Shown here piece after piece: positions 23,688-35,634 of a DNA stretch of 64,000 nucleotides. Position numbers and translations under genes: made by a program. Origin of the DNA: Phallusia mammillata (taxonomy: Eukaryota; Chordata; Ascidiacea; Phlebobranchia; Ascidiidae); assembly GCA_003260075.1 (NCBI GenBank), contig QLIY01000389.1, positions 76,994 through 140,993 on the forward strand, written 5' to 3'. The notes beneath the pieces were generated by a model, which saw only the letters and a program-made list of their open reading frames with translations, was not told where the DNA came from and did not search any database. The stretch's first letter is position 1, and each line of letters opens with the position of its first letter.

Positions 23688-25847
23688 TCAGGTTTTAGCT
23701 GTCGAAATTTCAGGAAGGTTTTCCATCAATAGTTCGTACGTAAAGAATGTAATGCAGCAAGCTGGAGTTACACGCAATAAATTTGCACCTAGCCCTTTGT
23801 AGAACCCTTTCCATCCTTCATTCCTAAAAACGTTTTTGTTAATTTTAATAATGTTTTGCAATTTTTGTTCACTTTCCAATTATTCATAGTTTAGGTCTTT
23901 AAGGGCAAATAATCAAAGCCATATGTAATTTTTTTTAAAGTTTCCTGGTTTATGCCTTTGCTGGTACATAAACTGGTAGCACTAAATTTAATTATTTTGT
24001 TTCGTTATTTGCTTCAGTAACTTGTAGACAAGGCATAACACAGTTGTTTTACAATATGTTGTCATTTTGTCAAATCTATGGCAATTTTTAACTGTTACTC
24101 CCTGGCAAAATAAAGAGCACCATTAAGTTACTTTTTATAGTGCAAGTATTTGTAACCTGTAAGTTTAAAACTTACCGCCATGTTGATATGATGACATCCC
24201 ATATCCCCTTGTAAGCTCTATGTTGTTCTTGCAACCTTGCTCTGATAACTTGATAAGGATAAGTTGACGTCGCTGCCGTGATTTTTGATATAGCTGACAT
24301 TGCAATGATATCAGCAGTTCTCTAAAATAAAACAACACATGACACTTGCACCATTTTTGGCCAATTTGCTGCAGAATTGTAACATACTACAATCAACAGT
24401 AAATGAAGTCTTGATTACAATATCGTTGTTAACAATGCAGGTTGTTAGGAAATGCATTACCATTTTCGCTCCCACATCCACATTTCGTCGATTGGCATTC
24501 CAAATTTTAAGTCGTTCATACACAAAAAACTGTACAGCACCATGGCTTGTTCCCAAAAGACCTGGTACCAAACCCTGGAAAATAACAGGTCTTCAGGTTA
24601 ACCTTATCTGCCAAGCTCTTATTTTAAGGTAACATGAAGCATTTTGATACAATACAAGCTATGATATGCACTTGTACATACTTTATACAGGCCTCTGATT
24701 CCATTCTGTTTGTACAGACTTGAAATCGTGTGAAATGTTCCTCTATAAATTTTTGTTTGTGACTCATATTGAAGACAAAGTCGAGTTTTGGCAATCCACA
24801 CAGGATTTGTAATAAGCAGTGTAATTGAACCTGAGAAAATTAAATCGCTCAAATTTATTAACGACCAGTACTTTACCATTTTGCAATGGTTGAAAATACT
24901 TTTGGTAGAACTATTGAGAGTATAAAATGTATCCAAATTAGCTTAGCACTATGTTTAGGCATTTTTTTAGTTTAGATAAATAAGAAAAATAACTATCTGG
25001 TACCTGAAACTATTCCACATGAAAGGTACTGAAATGCTGTCAACGGTTTTGATGCATCACCTCGGTTTAACTGATTTTTAATTGTCTGATAACTGTAAAT
25101 AACGAACATTAACATTGACAGAATTGAACCAGTTACAAGTTATACAACTTAAAACATACCATTAAAACTTACAGAAAGAAATACAGTCCCCAGCTCATAC
25201 CAGCCCCTATAATATTGGGGGTAACGCCAGCATACAGTCCTCTGAATCCCTGCTTTTTCCACACACTTTTGGTGAGATCCCACATGCTGTTGTACTGGGG
25301 ACGACTTGAGAGGCCATCGCTAACTTTTAAATTAAAGGCACTGTTTATTAATGATTTACTTCAAGTACCAAAATGCAATTCAACTTGTAAAACACTATAT
25401 TTAACCCATAGTTTTATGGCAACCAACACATGCAAAGGGTATGTTTAGGGCTGGAAGAAGGAAGTAAAAAAGCACACCATACTCCATACCCCCCCCCCCC
25501 CCCCCCCCCCCCCCCCGCACTGTTTATTAATGATTTACTTCAAGAACCAAAATGCAATTCAACTTGTAAAACACTACATTTAACCCATAGTTTTATGGTA
25601 ACCAACACATGCAGAGGGTATGTTTAGGTCTGGAAGAAGAATGTAAAAAAGCACACCATACTCCATACAACTATCATTAAAATTGTCTTATAGTGTCTAT
25701 AGACCAGGGGTGGGCAACCTGCAGGCCACATGCGGCCCTTTGAATAAATTTGTGCGGCCCGCAGAGACACTTGGATTGCAAATGTACTGGCAAACTAGTC
25801 AAATTATTATATTTTTTTGTATGCTGCTGGAATCAAATGTGAATTTT

Positions 25848-25885
<38 letters not shown>

Positions 25886-26543
25886 ACTCCATTACAACCA
25901 CGTTTAAAACATATGATATCAAACAGACAGCCGCAAACTTCTAACCCCCCCCCCCCTGGTATGCAACGAAGTAAAATTACCTTGTGTTATATAAAGGTGC
26001 GGCCACGATCTAATCATCGCAATTGTATTTGGCCCCACAGTGACAAAGGTTACCCATCCCTGCTATAGACAGTCTAAACAGCCAATTTTTTATTAAGCAC
26101 AGGTAAACGTTATCTTACCTGAAAATCGAATCTTTATGAGATCAAGTGGGTGAAGTATTGATGTTGCAGTTACCCCCCCCCCCACATTAATCCTATTACC
26201 GCTTCAATTGCGGTCTCTCACAAAAGAACAGAGGCGCCAGCAATGTCACACAACTTGTGATTTATAACAAAACCTCAGACCAAGGGTCGTGGGGTCGGTT
26301 TGTGAAACACATGCTGAAGTAGCAGTATAGCCCCCCCCCCAAGTTTACCGGTCCGCAAACTTAAAAGGTTGAGAACCACTGGTATAGACAGTCTAAACAG
26401 CCAATTTTTTATTAAGCACAAGTAAACGTTATCTTACCTGAAAATCGAATCTTTATGAGATCAAGCGGGTGAAGTATCGATGTTGCAGTTACCCCTCCTG
26501 CAACACCAGCCACAAAGTGCTTATAATTAAACGTACTGTTCAT
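23688..26543 (-). CDS. SLC25A32: Mitochondrial carrier of the SLC25A32 (folate/FAD) type, 7 exons
   Basis: An inner-membrane carrier; its family exchanges folate or flavin-type substrates. Exons in gene order: 26543-26438, 25323-25173, 25092-25004, 24830-24682, 24574-24461, 24321-24176, 23823-23688. Phases agree throughout and give 296 residues (human about 315). The three carrier repeats show [21 protein letters not shown] and [11 protein letters not shown]. The Trp in the second signature and Tyr-Gln in the third are typical of this subfamily. Other matches include [23 protein letters not shown] and [10 protein letters not shown]. The Met at 26543 is chosen because upstream frames close: an upstream ATG in the 5' exon near 26966 runs into TAG after splicing. 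A truncated copy of exon 1 lies in intron 1 at 26110-26172. Confidence 0.93.
25338..25668 (+). repeat. Duplication across a 28-C tract in SLC25A32 intron 1
   Basis: Copies 25338-25488 and 25517-25668 are nearly identical and flank C at 25489-25516. The left copy starts close to the acceptor of exon 2. Confidence 0.85.
25705..26062. mobile_element. hAT-type element with perfect 8-bp target duplication, interrupted by C-tracts
   Basis: Ends CAGGGGTGGGCAACC and GGTTACCCATCCCTG are flanked by identical CTATAGAC. Its relative at 38904-39238 is continuous. Here two C-runs (35 and 12) bracket about 61 bases (25884-25944) with no counterpart in the relative, so part of the element was replaced. It lies in SLC25A32 intron 1. 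Confidence 0.8.
26064..26493 (+). repeat. SLC25A32: Mosaic of copied segments at SLC25A32 exon 1
   Basis: 26064-26172 copies 26384-26493, including the donor and last part of exon 1. Then come 11 C; 26184-26330, a copy of distant 27367-27513; 10 C; and 26341-26382, an unrelated hAT-like end (GGTTGAGAACCACTG). The exon copy is truncated and would not code. Both C-bounded inserts carry sequence taken from the right, that is from upstream on the G strand. Confidence 0.8.
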
Positions 26544-26662
26544 AACTTTAGTCTTTACATAATTGTTTTCACAGTCAATGCTATAACACTGCAACCTGCA
26601 AGGAATATGTAAAGTTAACACAAACACACACAAATCCACTTGCACTCAAGTTTTTTAAATCA

Positions 26663-27237
26663 TGCCTCTGTAAACTGCTGAGTAATCAAATTGCAATTAA
26701 CCGAGCATGCACGCATAACGTTATTTTAATCGCAATTTTGATATTTTAAGACGCTGTTGTGTTGATTGGTGTTAAATCCCAAACGATAAAGAGGTCCCCC
26801 CCCCCTGCCTCTGTAAACTGCTGAGTAATCAAATTGCAATTAACCGAGCATGCCCACATAACGTTATTTTAAGACGCTGTTGTGTTGATTGGTGTTCAAT
26901 CCCAAACGATAAAGAGGCAGAACTAAATAAAGACTTACTTGTGTTAAAAACGCGTAAACAACAACCATTGAGCAAGCAACTACACGAGAACGTTGCATTT
27001 TGCTATCGTCATCCGAATAAAACGTGTGACGTCACATATCATCGAGTCACGTGGGTAACACTGCAGCAGACACTTTGCTTCATGCAAACTAATATACTAT
27101 CTTTAATTAGTGTTTGCTTTCCGTTGCAGCAAATGTTAATCTTTCAAAATATTAAAACTTTAGTTCGTAATTAACGTTGATGATATACATATAATTGCAG
27201 TTCCCCCCCCCCTGATGATATACATATAATTGCAGTT
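26663..27237 (+). repeat. Two duplications across C-tracts in the SLC25A32 upstream region
   Basis: Segment 26663-26795 recurs at 26806-26917 across 10 C; the right copy lacks about 20 bases. Segment 27179-27202 recurs at 27213-27237 across 10 C. Confidence 0.8.
27027..27053. promoter_or_regulatory. CRE and CACGTG box in the SLC25A32 / FG-GAP divergent promoter region
   Basis: TGACGTCA at 27027-27034 and GTCACGTG at 27046-27053 lie about 80-110 bases upstream of a likely SLC25A32 5' exon donor (GTAAGT near 26937 on the minus strand). These are CREB/ATF and USF/MITF-type sites. The divergent FG-GAP gene starts about 900 bases to the right. Confidence 0.5.
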
Positions 27238-27952
27238 TACTTTTTATAAACTTTTTTTGAAATTTCTTTGAGTTGACCTTTTGACAGGTCAACGAGTTCA
27301 CGTCAAACACGAAATCACCACCGACAGTAATCACTAATTAGTAAACAAGTGCAAACAAATAATCAAACATTAATCCTATTACCGCTTCAATTGCGGTCTC
27401 TCACAAAAGAACAGTGGCGCCAGCAATGTCCCACAACTGGTGATTTATAACAAAACCTTAGACCAAGGGTCGTAGGGTCGGTTTGTGAGGCACATGCTGA
27501 AGTAGCAGTATAAAAATCAGCTGTTGACTGATCTATAACAAAACTATCTAGAGTTAAACATGTATTTTTGTTGAGGTGAAAATAGGAAAGGTTTGCAACA
27601 CAGGTCACTGAACTCGTTTATTGCGCCATTACGAATTGTAGGGGTTACTCCGGCGCAAGTGGTAGCAACTTTTTTTTAGCAATAGCCAGGTTACTGTAGG
27701 TCAAGACGTGGGGCCACATCATCCGAGCTTCTCTCGTCGCGTGCAACGGAAGGTGAGCAACGTCACTGGTAGCAAAACAATTCCAACCTGGGTATCCTGT
27801 TTCGGACATATTTAGGCCAATCGATAGGAAACAGATTCTTACAATCCGCTACTTGCAGAGTAAGGGCGTAGTCGAACCGCCATTCGGTTAAGTCAGCGTC
27901 GAGGCCATAATAGAGCCCCAAAGATCTATAGGTTTACTTTACATCTGCCACA

Positions 27953-30900
27953 ATGCTTCGGCTGACATCCGTGTTCCTGATTTTTGTCTTTTTCGTCTGT
28001 TCCCCAACGCCTTCATCAGGATTTTTTGAATCTCTATTGAACCGGGTACAGAAGAACCTAATGACAAGATGGGAACAGCTCCGAGATCAGCAAACTCGTC
28101 CTCGTCTCCTAGCGCAATTGCATTTGGATGGGAGTCCCACCTTTGTTGAGGTACAAAGAACCTGAAATGTTTTCATACCGCTATCGTTTTGTTCATTGCA
28201 ATTAAACTAAAGGCGGTGTTATAAAATCTTGTTGACCAACGTTAAATGTTGAGTATACATTTAGGTCACTTGTTCAAAATTATTTAAAAAGAGCATCAGA
28301 CAATTAATGTCAATGTTAATGTCAGAATTTTTTTAATGTCAATTTTTTTTATTCCAAGCGGAATTTAAATGCATGGTTCTGTATTATTTTAATAGAATGA
28401 ATAAAACTTTTGACGCTGATCATTTTGAGTAATTTTGAATATTTGAAGTGATGGCAGATCCGTCGGTGACCATCCTGTTCCGTTGTATTCCTAAGCCTCA
28501 CAACATTTCACTTTAGTTTAAAATTGTGTGTAAAAAACGTCAGCTCTTAGGATTCAACCAAACTTTCAACTTAGTTCAGTTAACAGTTTTGATTTATACA
28601 AATCCCTATAAAATGTTTTGTGTCATAAAACTAACGTAAGTTGACTTGTTTGGCTTTCAGCTTGTATTTTTGCTGTTGCAAAGAATATTTTTCAACAATT
28701 TATTTTCTTTAGGGAAAGACAAATTAAACGGTAATGTAAACTTGACATTTAAATTCGTTACTAGGCAAAGTTTCCTGGCCCAGTTTTGTAATCACGCCCC
28801 TTTTACCAGAGTTGTTAGCGTACCCGATACTAGGGCCCGAAAGTACAAGCCCTTATACCTGGGTAAATTTCTTGAAAAATGTCTGTTGTTTATGAAGATT
28901 TGACTTATGTAATGTTGCTTTGCGCCACACAAAACATCGTCTCTATTTTGATTAGTATTATTCAAAAGGTCCTATTTGCGATAGACATGAAAACGTCAAT
29001 AACTCTATGTGATAATCGAGGTCTCTCTTATGGTCCGCGAATGGAAGCCTAAATAGCAAAAGTATTGATAGATATTTGATTTGTCTCAAGTTTAACCCAA
29101 GTGTTTACTTTACGCATTGTGTGCTACGTGATTACGTATAATTGATGAGCTTAATTAATCCTTCTGGTGGGCAATCAGGAGCCATATGTACTAACACAAC
29201 TCAGGCCTTGAGGCGCATGCTTGTCGACCAATTAACAATTGACACGTTACAAATCGCACAATTAGCAATCAAGCATTGGTTTAGACATTCCGTCTGCATT
29301 CCATGTGCCATTTCTCCTATATTGCCAGGTTATGGTAACTAAAAATTGATTTTTATGTAAAGAATAGCCAAAGATAGTGAAAAAAGTTGCAGACACACAG
29401 TTTTACAATAGTAAAAATCAACGCCCAATCCACTAACCTGCTTTAAACTTTGTTATTTTGCAGACGGTTGAAAACGTTGGCAACATGGACTTGGCCGTGT
29501 GCTCCTTCAACAAAACCGGGAAAAAGGTTTCGCTATTGAGGATGCAGCACGTCGCTGAGTGGCTAAAAGGAGAGGACAACTTTACAACCGAAGTGATGGC
29601 TTCGGCAATGGGCTGGCCCAACGCTGTGGGGAGGATTGAAAGTAAGTGTAAATAATAGGCAATAAAAAAACTTCTGGTAGACGTTAAATACTTAAGCGCA
29701 TAAAACACAAACGAGCGATGAGATTCGAATCCACAAAATATTGTTATATATTTACATTGTTGTGTAAAAAATAACAATTTTGGTTATGTACCACATATTT
29801 ATTACTTCCGGTCTTATTTATTAATGCTTTGAAATTCACAGATACTGACATTTTTCGAATATGTATCAAGTATGCAAATATCTATTTTGAAGTGGGTGCA
29901 ATATCGGTTGACTAATCACAATTAAATTCTTCGACGTTTTTTTAATGCCAAATTTTATATTTTGCAGACGACATCCTTGTCGATAGCCAGCAGGACTATT
30001 GGTGGATGACCACGACTTATTATGCACCTGAAAGATCAGGAGGCAGCATAGCCTTTCTTCCCCTGCCGTCCAATGAGAGCGATCTAATCGGTCATGTGAG
30101 AGTTACGAAGCAAGGCAAGTCAGGACATGCGAAGAACTGGTATTACTCGATGATCGACTGGGTTGACATGGACCAGGACGGTTGGCCTGACATTGTGACA
30201 ACACGGTCACGTGTCATGCCAGGGTCAGTCAAGGTGTCGGAGCTAATTTGGCTGCAAAATCCGGGTCCCCCCCCCCTTTCGTCTTTGTGGACTAGCAGAC
30301 GGAGGTAAAAAAAAACTTACAGTCTTTACGTAACTCAGTGGTGGGATTCATTTTTAAGTCAGCCGGTTCTATCACAAAAGTCGTATTTTTCAGCCGGGTC
30401 TGTTACAAAAAGTCCATTGACAATAACCAGCAATGCTAACCGGTTCACTGATCTAACAAAATTTCGTCAGACGGTTCTACATAAAACCGATGCGAACCGG
30501 CAGAATCCCACCACTGCTTATGTCCTGTACTTGGTGCATGAACGATACGGAGTTGCATAATGGTATTTTTTTCTTTTTGATTTAGCAAGGTGTTGTAAAG
30601 TTTTACTACAGAAAATCCAAAATTTATACTTAACTATAGGCGCAGGCTAAACGTTTAGAGGCAAATACAACACAAATTATTTAGATACTGTATTAAGTGA
30701 TTATAAAAATAATAGGTTATACACAGTAAATCTCTGTTAATCCGGACCCGTTTAAAAAATATTGACTGGATTAACCGAATCTGCCCCCCCCCCCATTGTG
30801 ACAACACGGTCACGTGTTATGCCAGGGTCAGTCAAGGTGTCGGAGCTAATTTGGCTGCAAAATCCAGGCCTTTCATCTTTGTGGACTAGCAGACGGAGGT

Positions 30901-33900
30901 AAAAAAGAAACTTACAGTGTTACGTTTAACGCATATCGCCCGGCACTTAGTGTATGAACGATTCTGCATTGCCTAATGATATTTTTTTTCTGATTGGTTT
31001 AGTAAGGTATTTTACTGTAGAAAGCCCACAATTTATCCAACTATGGGCGCAGAATGAACATTTAGGGACACATACAATCCTGCATAGAGCTTATACATCC
31101 ATATGAATAGTATTTATCTCGGTTAATCCGGACCCGTTTAGTTAAAAAAATTTCAACATTAGGGAAAAAAGGATTAGCCGATATCGATTAAAGCCTTACC
31201 ACACTACAAATCATTTGTACTAAGTTTTGTTCGAGTCAGGCAAATATCCGGATTAACTGGATCCGGTTTAACCTAGGGTTACTGTAGTTTGGTTTGTCCT
31301 TTGAATGCAAAAATCACGTCAAATTTAAACGTTACGTTTCAGCTGGACTGCTCATCCTATCACCCATGGCCCAGATGTGACTTTTCGTGTACTGAGAATT
31401 CCTTTGCCGTCTGGAGAAAGTCGACTGGTGATTATTGGAGCCGGTTATTGGGACAATAAACTCTACGCCGTGTGGACCGACGGTAATCTCTATTAAGAAA
31501 AAAACGTAAAATATTTGTACTACTGTCACTTTGTTTTGTGGAATGTGAAAAACTCAATTTCCCCACCAAAGATGCTGCATTATTAACATGGACTAAAGCT
31601 CCGCCGTTAAGCTTAAAACTTACTATTGTCAAACTCATAAATCAATTGTGTGGTACAATAATCGGGAACGCAAAAACTCGTCTATGTGCGTGTATGACCC
31701 CGGGTTAATTTAAGTGAAGGTTATTTTAGGTCATAATATCGGCGATATTGTGTTATCCAGGACCACCTGTATACTTTCAAATAAAATGTTCCGGTTTCGG
31801 GGCCAAGATGCGTTGTAAATTTTCAAGCGTTTAGCTCCAAATATCGCGCAAAGCTTGTATGTTGCGCTTTTAGCCCAGAAATTATCACAGTATACTGCAA
31901 AGATTTGTAAATGCTGCGGACTCGAGTCATGCCGGTATGACCCGAGGTTAATTTTAGTCAGGGTTATTCCAGGTCACAAAGCTTGCGAGGTTGCGTAATC
32001 CTGAACCATGTGGTTTGGGCTCCCTGCTTTTCGTCGTCAGCGTTTCACCCCCCCCCCCCCGAGGTTAATTTTAGTCAGGGTTATTCCAGGTCACAAAGCT
32101 TGCGATGTTGCGTAATCCTGAACCATGTGGTTTGGGGTCCCTGCTTTTCGTCGTCAGCGTTTCCAGCTCCACAAAACAACAGCTGGAATTGTTTTTTGAC
32201 CTACGTTCGACCCCGTCAATGCTTATTTCCATCGAAAACATATTTATTCTCTCAATGACTCCACAGACCCGGAGGAAGACTGGTCGAATGTGGAAGCAGT
32301 TAACGAGAGAGTAATCGACAATCACGGATGGTTTTATGACCTGCAAATTGCTGACGTAAACGCAGACGGAAGAGACGACGTCATCGTTTCAACATGGGTG
32401 TAAGTCTTTTTGACAGCAACGACCGACAAGTATTAGGTTTATTGGTTTCTAACTTTGACCAGTTGCAATGCGTCACGTGTTACTGTATTTCCATGGTGAA
32501 CTTTTTGCCTCCAATGAGTTTACTATTAAAGGGACTTTACAGCAATTTAGGGTCTTGAGAAAATCGGATTTAGGAAAAGGTAAAACAGCTGAACTAATAA
32601 AAGTAACCTCTACATTAAATTTTTAATTAAAGCTGGCGTAATTTTATCCCATTTGCATAGTTGCTTGAAGTACAACGCTACATAGTAAAGAATAAAATAT
32701 ATGATGCCAAATAATAAAATACTCGCGCGTCATAAGCTAAGCAGGAAGTTTGTATTTACATTTAAATTTGACTAATGATTAAAAAAAACATGTCCGTTGC
32801 GCACTATAATGGCAAGCACCACTTCCCATGCAGACGTTTCAAAGGTTCTAGATTTTTGAACAAAATCTAAACCACTTTCAGGCTGTGTTTGATTGACAAA
32901 AAATAAAACATATGACAGTTGCCATTCCTCCTTTTCACAAAGACCTATAATAATCATCAACTTTTCCAATAAGAAACAACCGTTGTGATAATAAAACCAC
33001 AGGTTCTTCATTTTTACCAGTTTGTATGTTACTTCAGGCACGGCTTGCAACAGGGCTCAGTGATCGTCTACGAAATCCCTTGCGACTTCATACATGGCAA
33101 GTGGCGTCGTCACACGCTAATAGATGGCGCTGTTGATATGCCACTTCCCGATCTCGGCTCTGGTGGGCGAATCAAGGTCTTCCACCCAGTGGCGCTGCAC
33201 TCCGCCGTATCAAGGTAAGTTGAATTGACTGGAAGGTTGGAGGTGCTTATCCCATATACAGACAAAAAATCTTACATTTTCAAAGTTGTCTTCATAGATA
33301 ATTACGCCAGAGAGCGTCCTATAAGGTTTTAACCAGTTAAAAAAACGTTTAAAGTGGATATAAGATAAGCATTTGGGTGGATGAAATTCTCCCATGTAAA
33401 GAAACAAAAACAAAGATCGGTTGTTCGTTATTGAAGGGTTTCTGCAACAACAAAATACAAAATAGCTGTTTTAAGGCGATTGGTAAGTTACAGGTGATTA
33501 TTTTGCTGCAGGAAGAAAAAGCCGTTTATTATAGTTTCCGGGGACAACGACGGGAGAGTTTACGTTCTTATTCCAAGTTCGCGCAAAACGAATGACTGGG
33601 AATACATCAGCCACGATGTAAGTAAAAATTAATTATGGTAATATTTTTCTTTACACGTCTTTATGTTGATATAGCCTAGTATGCTATGTTATTATATGAA
33701 GTGGTTGTAAACGAAATTCAAATCCTAGTGTATTGTGTAGCCGTAGGGCTTACATTGATCAGTGATTTACCTACCCACAGTTCACGGACGTAAATAAGTC
33801 CATGAAACGTCATAAAATATATTTTAACTGCGCAGTTTTTCATGAGTTTACATGTTTATTGGGCCCATAAATGTCTAGGGTAAGCCAAAAGTATTGCATG

Positions 33901-34722
33901 CAAGACCTAAAAAGGGTAAACACTGGCTAAACAGAAATCTTGACTTGCTGTTAGAACATGCACAAATTCTATTTAATGCTTTGTTTAGTTCACCGGTCCC
34001 AAACTGGGGTCCGCGGTCCTTTAGGGGCCCGTGAGGCAATTTTGAGGGGACAGCGAGGCGATTGAAGTAATTCTACAATCTTATTTGGCGTCAATTTGTG
34101 CCACTAAATAAGTTTAAATCAAAGTAGAATTGAGAATCGACTGTCTCCATTGCTAAACAATGGCCTTTATTGAATGACAGCTATAATAAATGCAATTGTT
34201 CGCGCACAATCGTAATGTTTTTGTCCTGTTTGTGAAGTCACATGCTGTCCTTGGATGATTATTATGCGCAATTTTGCACAACTGGCTAAAATCCTGCAAT
34301 CAACTTTTGTTTTTATGAAATACACATTTAGGCTTAAGGACCGCGAGCCCTCGAAATAATGGCAAGGGGACCGTTTAGAAAAAAATATTAAAAAGTTTGG
34401 GAACCACTGGTTTAGTTGAAAATAAAATAGCAAGTAATCCCCTTTGTCATACTAAAACTCAATTTACCCCCTTCAATCAATTCATCGAGAGGTGTTTACT
34501 TCGGTTTGCATGAAATACCCCACTGTAATATTTTGCGACATTTGCTTCTTGCAGATCTATAGAGCACGAGGACCTGTGGGCGCGCTTGCTATCGACGACC
34601 TTAACCATGACGGATTCATGGAGATTGTTATCCCGGTTATGGACAGCAACAAACTCATGTTTTTCACATATGAACCTGGACCGATTGGCCCTGAGTACTT
34701 CGTCGACGAAAGGACACCCTAG
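27953..34722 (+). CDS. Secreted FG-GAP/VCBS beta-propeller protein, 8 exons
   Basis: Exons 27953-28150, 29464-29641, 29968-30304, 31343-31482, 32267-32399, 33038-33214, 33512-33617 and 34555-34722 join in consistent phase to 479 codons. Residues 1-24 form a signal peptide (LTSVFLIFVFFVCS core). Calcium-loop FG-GAP motifs are DMDQDGWPD (about 192-200), DVNADGRDD (about 314-322), a weaker SGDNDGRVY, and DLNHDGFME (about 438-446), as in integrin-alpha and related propellers. No membrane anchor follows, so the product is probably extracellular; the partner is unknown. Exon 3 contains a 10-C run (30267-30276) that reads in frame as extra prolines; the second copy of this exon part at 30795 lacks it. 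The sequence supports the fold, not a specific function. Confidence 0.85.
30336..30516. mobile_element. Short hAT-like element, 181 bp
   Basis: Ends CAGTGGTGGGATTC and GAATCCCACCACTG are perfect 14-bp inverted repeats. No clear 8-bp target duplication remains. Its absence from the duplicate at about 30910-30945 shows that insertion happened after the two copies diverged. Confidence 0.75.
30795..30898 (+). pseudogene. Partial second copy of FG-GAP exon 3
   Basis: The last 104 bases of exon 3 are repeated here with the donor intact but with no acceptor, because the copy starts at the C-run. It reads NPGLSS where the first copy reads NPGPPPLSS. If the duplication is an assembly artefact, this version is probably the true exon end. 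Confidence 0.7.
31115..31290. mobile_element. Tigger/pogo-like short element
   Basis: Ends of the type CGGTTAATCCGGACCCG (left) and GGATTAACTGGATCCGG followed by TTACTGTA (right) match the pogo/Tigger pattern seen at 16897. A truncated relative ends at the C-run at 30784. Confidence 0.5.
31944..32164 (+). repeat. Duplication across C-tract, last of the C series
   Basis: Copies 31944-32047 and 32061-32164 flank 13 C in FG-GAP intron 4. All longer homopolymer tracts to the right are G, not C. Confidence 0.85.
33991..34409. mobile_element. hAT-type element with perfect 8-bp target duplication
   Basis: The element runs from CACCGGTCCCAAAC to GTTTGGGAACCACTG and is flanked on both sides by GTTTAGTT. 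It has no coding frame. It lies in the last FG-GAP intron. Confidence 0.75.
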
Positions 34723-35065
34723 TCATCTAAATGCCGTGGTTTTTTATGCTTTTAGCCTGAACTTTTATATTGACCTAGGATAAATAATATTTTACGTTTT
34801 CTGGTAAATGTTTACTTGAACTCTTTTTTAGATGTCCATAATTTGCTATCATAATTTATTGATTGAAACTAAATAACAGTAGTGAAAAGAAATCGTTTAT
34901 TTCTGTGTACAGTATTTGTAGTGTGTAGATTTTATCTGATTAGCCACTTTTTCGAAAAAAAAAACTGTTGTACAAATGTGAATACGGCATAAGATGGTTG
35001 TTGATGCGATATAATTCCGTTAAGAGATGCGCAAAACTTTAAAACTCTGTTTTTATCGTGATTGG

Positions 35066-35071
35066 AATAAA
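35066..35071 (+). terminator. Candidate polyadenylation signal of the FG-GAP gene
   Basis: AATAAA about 345 bases after the stop codon is the first canonical signal downstream. Confidence 0.4.
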
Positions 35072-35634
35072 TTTGTACCTAGCTTTCAATGTAAACGACA
35101 TCTGTGCAGAGAACTTGGGGCTAGAATATGTGAAAAAGATAATATTTATCTCCGAAAAAAAGAAAACACTTTGTGTTAAACGATGCAAAATTTGGTTCGG
35201 TGAAACAGAACGTTACTTAAAGTGGCTTTCAACCTATGGGTTGCGACCCTGTTTGCTATTTGATTGTGGGTCGCAAAAGATAAGAAAAGATAACCACTAA
35301 AATGTTTTTGTCAGCAATAAAACAGAATAAAGATCACCAAGAATAATCTGACAATTTTATTCAAACTTGTTTCGTATGTCGCAAGAAAAATAAATGTTGT
35401 AGCCTATTACGTGACTATGCTGAAAATAATATGCCCAACGCATTTGACACTGCTCGGCAAACTAACGACAAAACAGGCATTTATATTGGATATTGCATGA
35501 TTGCTTACTAGATGAAGCATGTCAGTATTTTGTAACTAGTTAACCGATATGAGGACAAGCAAGTTTAATTTCCCTTTGCCTGAAGTGAGTGTTTAACTTA
35601 GTAAAAACCTCAAAGAAAATTAGAAGGGGGTCAC

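Larger units (their letters stand above)
30192..31185 (+). repeat. Duplication of FG-GAP exon 3 end and intron, filled and empty for a hAT element
   Basis: Copy 30192-30783 and copy 30795-31185 flank an 11-C run. The left copy contains a hAT-like element (30336-30516); the right copy lacks it, so it represents the empty site. The copies also differ at many single bases. Confidence 0.85.
5006..32060 (+). repeat. Series of 23 poly-C tracts, most joining adjacent duplicate segments
   Basis: C-runs of at least 10 start near 5006, 7771, 8850, 13800, 15532, 17311, 17716, 18012, 19233, 19524, 21953, 22911, 23264, 25489 (28 C), 25849 (35 C), 25945, 26173, 26331, 26796, 27203, 30267, 30784 and 32048. 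Nearly all are 10-12 long. In most cases the DNA just left of the run is repeated, with a few per cent divergence, just right of it. No G-run of this length occurs in this half. Exons are mostly spared because the copies fall in introns; exceptions are CPT1 exon 4 and FG-GAP exon 3. Assembly artefact versus real mutation is discussed in the findings. Confidence 0.9.

Noticed and set aside
25430-26068. Proline-rich plus-strand ORFs
   Set aside because: The prolines come entirely from poly-C tracts in introns and a transposon; they are not genes.
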